A stretch of DNA of 12,479 bases, taken from contig JASHQT010000175.1 of assembly GCA_030039005.1 (NCBI GenBank), positions 1 to 12,479 on the forward strand. Reading direction: 5' to 3'. The stretch comes from Bryobacteraceae bacterium (lineage in GTDB: Bacteria; Acidobacteriota; Terriglobia; Bryobacterales; Bryobacteraceae). Under the pieces are notes generated by a model. It ran no database searches and was not told the DNA's origin. It saw only the letters and a program-made list of their open reading frames with translations. The position numbers and the translations under genes were made by a program. Positions 7,666 to 12,479 of this stretch are shown piece after piece; positions within the stretch are counted from its first letter, which is position 1, and each line of letters starts with the position of its first letter.

Positions 7666-8243
7666 AGCAGTACATTCAGGAAGAAGTTTCGAAAACGTTG
7701 GCGACCTTGAAACTTCTGGCGAATGACGCACAGATTACGGCTGTAGTGGAACAGATCGCGCAATCCTGCTGCATCGCTCTTCGCGCCGGTCATAAGATTC
7801 TTTTCGCCGGTAACGGCGGCAGCGCCGCCGATGCTCAGCACTTGGCCGGGGAACTGGTCAGCCGGTTCAATTTCGACCGGCCCGGTTTAGCCGCGTTCGC
7901 CTTGACCACCGATACCTCGGTGTTGACTGCGGTTGGCAATGACTATGGCTATGACAAGGTCTTCGCCCGGCAACTGAACGCCGTGGGAAATCGGGGCGAC
8001 GTCTTTTTTGCGATTTCGACCTCCGGACGCTCTCCCAGTATTCTGCGCGCGCTCGAAGAAGGCCGGCGCAAGGGACTGGTTACGGTCGGGTTCACGGGAA
8101 AAAGCGGTGGCGACATGCCGCCGCTGTGCGACTATTGCATTCAAATCCCGGTCCCGGAGACGCCCAAAATTCAGGAAGGGCACATCGTGCTGGGACACAT
8201 CATTTGCGGTCTCATCGAGCGCGAGATCTTTGGTGGTGACTGA
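7662..8243 (+). CDS. gmhA: Sedoheptulose 7-phosphate isomerase (phosphoheptose isomerase)
   Basis: GmhA isomerises sedoheptulose 7-phosphate to D-glycero-D-manno-heptose 7-phosphate, the first committed step of nucleotide-heptose synthesis, as a cytoplasmic SIS-domain tetramer. The 193-residue product has the usual GmhA length. Seen are Gly-Asn-Gly-Gly-Ser-Ala-Ala-Asp-Ala-Gln-His (50-60), the following Gly-Glu-Leu with Glu64 at the catalytic glutamate position, the phosphate-binding Ser-Thr-Ser-Gly-Arg-Ser (119-124), and Gln-Glu-Gly-His-Ile-Val-Leu-Gly-His (171-179), which holds the catalytic histidine. Start GTG 7662 overlaps the hddA stop (GTGA) and is preceded by GGAGG. The upstream extension of this frame lies within hddA and adds non-conserved residues. 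The last codons and stop sit in the first unit of a 14-bp tandem repeat. Confidence 0.95.
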   Translation: MKQYIQEEVSKTLATLKLLANDAQITAVVEQIAQSCCIALRAGHKILFAGNGGSAADAQHLAGELVSRFNFDRPGLAAFALTTDTSVLTAVGNDYGYDKVFARQLNAVGNRGDVFFAISTSGRSPSILRALEEGRRKGLVTVGFTGKSGGDMPPLCDYCIQIPVPETPKIQEGHIVLGHIICGLIEREIFGGD

Positions 8244-8272
8244 GTGGTGGTGACTGAGTGGCGGTGACGGAG
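8231..8272 (+). repeat. Three tandem 14-bp units across the gmhA stop and hddC start
   Basis: Units at 8231-8244 and 8245-8258 are identical (TGGTGGTGACTGAG). The third at 8259-8272 differs at two positions (C for T at unit base 4, G for T at base 11). Unit 1 supplies the last codons and stop of gmhA, unit 2 is the spacer and the first base of the hddC start, and unit 3 encodes the first residues of hddC. Fourteen is not a multiple of three, so each copy is read in a different frame or not at all. Confidence 0.85.
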
Positions 8273-8974
8273 GCGGTGGTCCTCGCCGGCGGCCTCGGCA
8301 CTCGGCTGCGCAGCGTGGTGTCCGAAGTTCCGAAAGCAATGGCCCCTATCGCCGGCCAGCCGTTCCTGGGCTATTTGCTGCGGTTTCTGTCGGGCCAGGG
8401 TATGGAGCGAGTGGTTCTCGCGGTGGGGTACCGGCATGAGATCATCCGCGCCGCGTTCGGCTCCCGCTATCAGGGTTTGGAACTGGTCTATTCGGTGGAA
8501 GAGGAACCTTTGGGAACGGGAGGCGGTTTGCTCAAGGCTCTCCCGCACGTTCAGGGTTCATTCGCTTTGGTGTTGAACGGAGACACGTTCTTGCGCTTGG
8601 ATTACCGGGCGATGGCGCGCGTGTTGGAAGACTCGCCGGACGCGCAGCTGGTGGTCGGATTGCGGCGCGTCACCGATGCCAGCCGCTATGGCGCGGCGCG
8701 CGTGGCCCGAGGCCGGATTGAAGGGTTCACCGCGCGCGGAACCCGCGGACCGGGTTTGATCAACGCCGGCTCTTACCTAGTGGCGCGAGATATCTTTGCG
8801 CGCTTTCCGATGGATGCCAGGTTTTCCTGGGAAGCGGATTTCCTGGAGGCTCGCGTCGCCGATCTTCACCCCATCGCCTTCGAGTGCGACGCACCTTTCA
8901 TCGACATCGGAATTCCGGAAGCTTTCGAGCAAGCCCAAACGCTCATCCCCGAATGGCTGAGCCACCCGGCATGA
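8258..8974 (+). CDS. hddC: D-glycero-alpha-D-manno-heptose 1-phosphate guanylyltransferase
   Basis: A 238-residue nucleotidyltransferase that would join GTP and D-glycero-alpha-D-manno-heptose 1-phosphate to give GDP-heptose, the last step of the pathway. The signature Leu-Ala-Gly-Gly-Leu-Gly-Thr-Arg-Leu-Arg (9-18), Pro-Lys at 25-26, Glu-Pro-Leu-Gly-Thr-Gly-Gly (83-89) and metal-binding Asn-Gly-Asp (107-109) are all present, and a Phe-Ile-Asp-Ile-Gly-Ile-Pro-Glu segment closes the fold. The protein is short, without the C-terminal beta-helix of larger enzymes, as expected for HddC. An in-frame TGA directly precedes GTG 8258, so the start is this GTG or GTG 8264; the latter gives the more usual very short N-terminus. 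The GGTGGTGA of the repeat may serve as ribosome site. GDP specificity is inferred from hddA and gmhB nearby. Confidence 0.9.
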   Translation: MAVTEAVVLAGGLGTRLRSVVSEVPKAMAPIAGQPFLGYLLRFLSGQGMERVVLAVGYRHEIIRAAFGSRYQGLELVYSVEEEPLGTGGGLLKALPHVQGSFALVLNGDTFLRLDYRAMARVLEDSPDAQLVVGLRRVTDASRYGAARVARGRIEGFTARGTRGPGLINAGSYLVARDIFARFPMDARFSWEADFLEARVADLHPIAFECDAPFIDIGIPEAFEQAQTLIPEWLSHPA

Positions 8975-8985
8975 ACTCGCATTCG

Positions 8986-10137
8986 TCAAGTCCGCGGCGC
9001 TGCGCCATGCCGCAAGATGGTTTCAATCATGTGGGTAGGCTCGAAATAGCGCTGGTAGGTTTGCCGTGCGGCTGCTCCCACGCGCGCTCTCGCGGCGGGG
9101 TCGTTTCGCAACTCTCGGAAGGCTTCGAGAACGGCCTCCGGCGTCAGTGCCGCCAGGATTACCGCGCCGGTGTCGCGCCACAGCGGCTCGGTCTGCGAAC
9201 TGACATTGGTTACGATGGGGCGGCCATGCGCCAGTGGAGCGAGCGAGGAACCGCGCCGCGCCGTGATGCCGTCCGGGTAAGGTTGGACCATCGCGTCGCA
9301 AGCAGTGAGATAACTGGAAAGAGTGGCGTCAGTCATGTATCCGGTCGAGTGAATTCGTTCCGCCAAATCCGGATGGAGCCGCACCAGCCGCTCACGAAAA
9401 CGATCGCTTCCGGTGCCCAGCAGAACCAGGGATGCAGCCAAGCCTCGCAATAGCGCCGGGACCAGAGCTTCCATTAATTCGGTGATCACGGAACCGAAGG
9501 TTCCAAAGTGACCGATGAGGAATCCGGAGGGCGCAAGCTCGGCGCGGATCCTGGCCACGGCCGCCGGATCGTCCACCACGGCCACGTTGCTCGGCACGGG
9601 CAGCCAAGCGAAGCTGACCTTGCGGCCCAGCGCAAAGGGCCGCAGCATGGCTTCATATACGGGGAGAGCAATCCAGACCTGACTGGCCGCGCGCAAAAGC
9701 ATCATCACCATCACGCGATGCACCGCGGCCGCTACGTTTTGTTTCCAGGCCCCCTTTTTGAACGAATGGAAACACTCTTGTACCATCAGTTCCACGCGAT
9801 CTTTATGCCAGGCCGAACGCACCCAGATCCAGAAGCAAAAGGGAACGTTCATCGATTTGTAGCCGTAGGCGTGCGGGACCCAGTACACCAGCAAACGCCG
9901 CGGCGCGGGGAAGGCGCGCAACGCGCGGCCCGTGCGGCCATAATCGCCGATGGAGAGAGTGCCCAGAGTTTTGTGAATCTGTACCGCCGGACATCGCGCG
10001 CCCAACTCGGTGGCCTCGGGCTGCCAGACGTGTACTTCCGCCGTCTTAGCCAGGCCGTCCGCCAGGAGCGACATATGCGCGCTCATTCCACCGGCCAGCG
10101 TTGTACCGTTTCCGGTCACAATATGGTATTGAGGCAT
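8986..10137 (-). CDS. GT4-type glycosyltransferase on the opposite strand
   Basis: A 383-residue GT-B glycosyltransferase, read leftward and so convergent with hddC (11-base gap) and divergent from gmhB. The start has a Gly-Asn-Gly-Thr-Thr-Leu-Ala-Gly-Gly-Met loop (9-18), the second domain opens with Gly-His-Phe-Gly-Thr-Phe-Gly (209-215), a Leu-Leu-Gly-Thr-Gly strand follows, and the donor-binding segment Pro-Tyr-Pro-Asp-Gly-Ile-Thr-Ala-Arg-Arg-Gly-Ser is at 286-297. That segment replaces the usual EX7E region in a known GT4 subgroup. The likely start is ATG at 10137; a TTG three bases upstream would add one residue. No clear ribosome site lies immediately before it, but an eight-codon frame (10163-10137) ends in TGATG on this start. 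It splits the four heptose genes, suggesting insertion or local inversion. Substrates are unknown. Confidence 0.85.
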   Translation of the reverse strand: MPQYHIVTGNGTTLAGGMSAHMSLLADGLAKTAEVHVWQPEATELGARCPAVQIHKTLGTLSIGDYGRTGRALRAFPAPRRLLVYWVPHAYGYKSMNVPFCFWIWVRSAWHKDRVELMVQECFHSFKKGAWKQNVAAAVHRVMVMMLLRAASQVWIALPVYEAMLRPFALGRKVSFAWLPVPSNVAVVDDPAAVARIRAELAPSGFLIGHFGTFGSVITELMEALVPALLRGLAASLVLLGTGSDRFRERLVRLHPDLAERIHSTGYMTDATLSSYLTACDAMVQPYPDGITARRGSSLAPLAHGRPIVTNVSSQTEPLWRDTGAVILAALTPEAVLEAFRELRNDPAARARVGAAARQTYQRYFEPTHMIETILRHGAAPRT

Positions 10138-10195
10138 CAAACGGCGCTGCCCGCGAGTTGCATATGATTCTTCTCAGTTTCGCACAGCACCTCTG
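10138..10195. promoter_or_regulatory. Divergent intergenic region, likely promoter(s) for the leftward glycosyltransferase and gmhB
   Basis: These 58 bases are the only divergent gap in the window, so any new promoters between the two transcription units should lie here or in the gene ends. TATGAT at 10163-10168 resembles a rightward -10 box, but I see no good TTGACA at the right distance. The palindrome CATATG (10161-10166) gives an ATG on each strand. The rightward one opens a ten-codon frame (10164-10196) whose TGA overlaps the gmhB ATG, and the leftward one opens an eight-codon frame (10163-10137) whose TGA overlaps the glycosyltransferase ATG, with a purine stretch (GAGAAG) before it. 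Neither mini-frame is proven to be translated. Confidence 0.4.
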
Positions 10196-10900
10196 ATGGC
10201 GCGCGCTCGCAAGATGTTCCAGGATTCGCGCTTGGGAAGGGATTTTCTATGGCGCGACGTGCGCGTGCGCCGCTTTCCGAGTCCCGCGCCCGCTCTGTTT
10301 CTCGATCGCGATGGCGTGATCATCGAGGAAAAGGGCTATATCTCTAAACCCGAGGACGTCGAACTGCTTCCCGGCATCGCGGAGCTGATCGAGGCGGCGA
10401 AACGGCTGGGCCTGGCGATAATCGAAGTGACCAATCAGGCTGGAATCGGGCGCGGCTATTTCGATTGGCCCGATTTCGTGCGAGTCGAAGACCGGTTGAC
10501 GGACTTGCTGGCCCAGCGCGGCGTCGCCATCGACGCCGTCTTTGCCTGCCCCTATCATCCCGAGGGAACGTTCCCCTATCGCCAGGCCAATCATGCATGG
10601 CGCAAGCCGAACGCAGGCATGCTATTGGAAGCAGCGGATCTGCTCAACCTCGCGCTGGCTGAGTCCGTGATGGTGGGAGACAAAGCGCTGGACCAATTAA
10701 CGGCCAAGGCAGCCAAGCTGAAATTCGGGATTCACATGCTGACCGGGTACGGAAGGGCGAACGAAGCCGCAGCCCGGGCCGTCGCCTCCGACGGCTTCCC
10801 CGTACGTGTCCTGCCGCGCGCCGATGAGGCCGTGGCGGAACTCTACGCTTCCCATCCCTCCGAGCACCGGAGAACCATCGTGGAGCAAGTGGAGAAATGA
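10196..10900 (+). CDS. gmhB: D-glycero-D-manno-heptose 1,7-bisphosphate 7-phosphatase (HAD-IIIA)
   Basis: A 234-residue HAD phosphatase that would remove the C7 phosphate of heptose 1,7-bisphosphate, the third pathway step, in the cytoplasm. The nucleophile motif Phe-Leu-Asp-Arg-Asp-Gly-Val has Asp37 and Asp39, Val-Thr-Asn-Gln-Ala-Gly-Ile-Gly-Arg-Gly (78-87) is motif II, Arg-Lys-Pro (136-138) supplies the conserved Lys, and Met-Val-Gly-Asp-Lys (159-163) is motif III. Against remembered E. coli GmhB the region 37-136 aligns without gaps, but the zinc ligands Cys92, His94, Cys107 and Cys109 become Cys118, Tyr120, His133 and Trp135, so the structural zinc site is lost or remodelled. About 26 extra N-terminal residues are present; ATG 10214 or a GTG near 10259 could be the true start. 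The related histidinol-phosphatase is the main alternative, less likely given hddA, gmhA and hddC. Confidence 0.86.
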   Translation: MARARKMFQDSRLGRDFLWRDVRVRRFPSPAPALFLDRDGVIIEEKGYISKPEDVELLPGIAELIEAAKRLGLAIIEVTNQAGIGRGYFDWPDFVRVEDRLTDLLAQRGVAIDAVFACPYHPEGTFPYRQANHAWRKPNAGMLLEAADLLNLALAESVMVGDKALDQLTAKAAKLKFGIHMLTGYGRANEAAARAVASDGFPVRVLPRADEAVAELYASHPSEHRRTIVEQVEK

Positions 10901-10903
10901 CAC

Positions 10904-10908
10904 GGGAG
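10904..10908 (+). promoter_or_regulatory. Shine-Dalgarno GGGAG that fixes the start of the downstream glycosyltransferase
   Basis: GGGAG lies five bases before ATG 10914 in the 13-base gap after gmhB. The frame is open upstream to 10806, inside gmhB, but this ATG begins directly with the GT4 first strand (Met-Arg-Ile-Leu-Leu-Ala-Thr), so it is chosen as the start. Confidence 0.7.
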
Positions 10909-10913
10909 CGCGC

Positions 10914-12179
10914 ATGCGCATTCTTCTAGCCACCTCGCACCGTGGCCCATGGGGAGGCATTGAGAAGTATCTGCAGTCGGTGATCCCTGGCTTGGTCCAG
11001 CGCGGGCACTCCATCGGATTGCTTTATGTATATCCGTTTAATGCCGCCGGACCAGGGATCGATTCCGAGGTTGCCCGCATGCCCTCCTGGTGTTCGCAGG
11101 AATTGGGCGCCGATGCCACGTTGCGGTCGCTCGGGGCCTGGGCTCCCGACGTCGTATATTCGCACGGTCTGGATGACACTGAACTGGAAGGCTCATTGCT
11201 GGAGTCGTATCCAGCGATATTGTATGCGCACACGTATTACGGAACGTGCGTGACTGGGAGAAAGTGTTATTCCTTCCCGCGCATCGAGCCCTGCTCTCGC
11301 GAATTCGGGGCATCCTGCCTGGCGCTTTACTATCCTCGCCGTTGCGGCGGCTTAAACCCGCGAACCCTGGGGCAACTGTACCAGGTCCAATTCCAGCGGA
11401 AATCGCGGCTTCCGGACTATCAAGCGGTCCTGGTAGCCAGTCAGCATATGTACCGCGAATACCAGCGTCACGGGGTCACCGAGGATCGCTTGCATTTGGT
11501 TCCGCTGCCAGCCGGAGCGAGCGTTGCTGACGCCGATCCGCCTCAGCCGAGACCCCTGAGCTACCGCATCTTGTTTGTCGGAAGGTTGATCGATGTGAAA
11601 GGCTTAAGCCATCTGCTGCGAGCCATCCCGCTCACAGCCGCCAAGCTGGGCCATTCTCTGAGCCTGACGATTGCCGGAGATGGGCCTGAGCGGAGGGCGA
11701 TCGAGGATCTCGCGCGGCGGCTTGGCCTGACCGTGGAGTTTGCCGGTTGGGTGGACAGCGAGAGCAGGTCGCGTCTGATCCGCGAGGCCGATCTGATCGC
11801 GGTTCCCAGCCTGTGGCCTGAGCCGTTCGGCCTCGCCGGCATCGAAGCCGGTTGCCTCGGTGTCCCGGCCGTGGGATTTGCGGTGGGTGGAATTCCAGAC
11901 TGGCTCATTCCGGGCCGGACGGGAGAACTTGCCCCGGCAGATCCGCCGAAAGCCGAGGCTCTAGCAGGAGCCATGCTGCGTGCGTTAGCCGATCCGACCC
12001 ATTACCAGAGGTTGCGCCAAGGCGCGTGGGAGATGGCAAGAAAGTTCAGTGTGGAACGTCACCTGGAGCAGTTGGAACCGATCCTCTCGGCCGCACAGCA
12101 GGCGGCGGGAGAGCAGTCGCGCTTCTTCACTCAGGATCTTGGCGCCGCCCACCTGGCCGCCAAAGGCAGCAAGGAATAA
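10914..12179 (+). CDS. GT4-type glycosyltransferase with a cysteine-rich N-terminal insertion
   Basis: A 421-residue retaining GT-B glycosyltransferase. The N-terminus has the Gly-Pro-Trp-Gly-Gly-Ile-Glu acceptor loop (11-17). The donor domain shows Phe-Val-Gly-Arg-Leu-Ile-Asp-Val-Lys-Gly (221-230), Ile-Ala-Gly-Asp-Gly-Pro-Glu (253-259) and a complete EX7E pair, Glu303 and Glu311, in Pro-Glu-Pro-Phe-Gly-Leu-Ala-Gly-Ile-Glu. Between the first strands and the linker, residues 112-144 hold five cysteines (112, 118, 127, 135, 144) after His106, a patch that could bind a metal or form a compact subdomain; I recall similar patches in some GT4 relatives but cannot confirm it here. It starts 13 bases after gmhB with GGGAG at 10904-10908. 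It likely adds a sugar to the lipid-linked repeat unit. Donor unknown. Confidence 0.88.
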   Translation: MRILLATSHRGPWGGIEKYLQSVIPGLVQRGHSIGLLYVYPFNAAGPGIDSEVARMPSWCSQELGADATLRSLGAWAPDVVYSHGLDDTELEGSLLESYPAILYAHTYYGTCVTGRKCYSFPRIEPCSREFGASCLALYYPRRCGGLNPRTLGQLYQVQFQRKSRLPDYQAVLVASQHMYREYQRHGVTEDRLHLVPLPAGASVADADPPQPRPLSYRILFVGRLIDVKGLSHLLRAIPLTAAKLGHSLSLTIAGDGPERRAIEDLARRLGLTVEFAGWVDSESRSRLIREADLIAVPSLWPEPFGLAGIEAGCLGVPAVGFAVGGIPDWLIPGRTGELAPADPPKAEALAGAMLRALADPTHYQRLRQGAWEMARKFSVERHLEQLEPILSAAQQAAGEQSRFFTQDLGAAHLAAKGSKE

Positions 12180-12183
12180 GGGT

Positions 12184-12479
12184 ATGACGGTCTCCGGCCA
12201 TTACTCTGAGGCGAGACCCAAGCAGAACGTGAGCTCGCCTGGCTCCCGGCTCAAGCTGGCGCTGATTTGCGACTTTCTGGAGGAGGGCTGGCCGAGCATG
12301 GACTTATTTGGAGACATGCTTTTCGAGGCCTTCACCCAGGAGCACGCCTCGGCGATCGATGCCGAACAACTGCGCCCGGCAATGCGTTCCCGGTTCTCGA
12401 AAGCCCCCGGCTTGTCTCGGTTAGGATTCTCCTGGAATGCGGATCGTCTGATGAACCGCTTCCATGATTATCCGGCCTG
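12184..12479 (+). CDS. Glycosyltransferase, 5' part (runs off the window end)
   Basis: The frame from ATG 12184 is open without a stop to the end of the window, giving 98 residues of an incomplete protein. It begins four bases after the previous stop, with AAGGA at 12171-12175 eight bases upstream. After a polar start, residues from about 24 form a hydrophobic strand (Leu-Ala-Leu-Ile-Cys-Asp) followed by Glu-Glu-Gly-Trp-Pro-Ser-Met-Asp-Leu, and near residue 84 comes Asn-Ala-Asp-Arg-Leu-Met-Asn-Arg-Phe. I associate these patterns with the N-terminal domain of GT4-like glycosyltransferases in polysaccharide loci. The catalytic half is outside the window, so the call rests on the N-terminal pattern and context. 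A different open frame at 12267-12467 is a shadow. Confidence 0.65.
   Translation, partial: MTVSGHYSEARPKQNVSSPGSRLKLALICDFLEEGWPSMDLFGDMLFEAFTQEHASAIDAEQLRPAMRSRFSKAPGLSRLGFSWNADRLMNRFHDYPA

Noticed and set aside
8975..8985. A bidirectional terminator in the convergent gap between hddC and the leftward glycosyltransferase.
   Set aside because: The gap is 11 bases and no stem-loop with a T run is visible in it or in the flanking gene ends.
8884..9453. A plus-strand open frame beginning in hddC and running over the leftward glycosyltransferase, with an ATG (8971) overlapping the hddC stop.
   Set aside because: The opposite strand carries a full-length glycosyltransferase with clear motifs; the plus-strand product is Arg/Ser-rich and resembles nothing known.
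9508..10167. A 219-codon plus-strand open frame with a histidine-rich stretch opposite the leftward glycosyltransferase.
   Set aside because: The His run is the complement of ordinary Val/Met codons in the real gene; there is no independent support for translation.

Overview
The window is a stretch of a surface-polysaccharide biosynthesis locus (O-antigen, capsule or exopolysaccharide) from a GC-rich Gram-negative bacterium. The gene content (Wzx/Wzy-type genes, many glycosyltransferases and a heptose-nucleotide pathway) and the style of the proteins suggest an acidobacterium of the Solibacter/Bryobacter kind. That placement is recognition from memory, not a search result, and is only moderately secure. 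Coding density is very high. There are no tRNA or rRNA genes, CRISPR arrays, insertion sequences or integrases that I can see, and no non-coding gap longer than about 60 bases.

Layout. Positions 1-8974 form one rightward run of nine genes: the 3' part of an O-antigen ligase/polymerase-like membrane protein, a GT4 glycosyltransferase, an extended SDR epimerase/dehydratase, an FkbM-type methyltransferase, a Wzx-type flippase, a second glycosyltransferase, then hddA, gmhA and hddC. Most junctions are tight: a 1-nt overlap (TGATG), 4-nt overlaps (ATGA, GTGA), an abutting TAA/ATG, and gaps of at most 50 nt. This points to one operon with translational coupling. A leftward glycosyltransferase (8986-10137) then converges on hddC with an 11-nt gap. 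After a short divergent intergenic region, rightward transcription resumes with gmhB, a GT4 glycosyltransferase and the 5' part of a further glycosyltransferase that runs off the window end.

How they work together. gmhA, hddA, gmhB and hddC make up the whole four-step route from sedoheptulose 7-phosphate to GDP-D-glycero-alpha-D-manno-heptose, so the glycan very likely contains a D,D-heptose or a derivative. The five glycosyltransferases would assemble the repeat unit. The SDR and the FkbM methyltransferase would modify a sugar nucleotide or the glycan (for example by O-methylation). The Wzx-like protein would flip lipid-linked units, and the Wzy/WaaL-like protein would polymerise or ligate them. 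No initiating phosphoglycosyltransferase and no Wza/Wzc export genes fall inside the window.

Points of most interest: the heptose cassette is interrupted by an opposite-strand glycosyltransferase; GmhB has lost most of its canonical zinc ligands; three tandem 14-bp repeats span the gmhA stop and the hddC start; and the small divergent region has a CATATG centre that opens a mini-ORF on each strand, each ending in TGATG on the downstream gene start. I see no convincing wholly new system; these are local novelties within a recognisable glycan locus.
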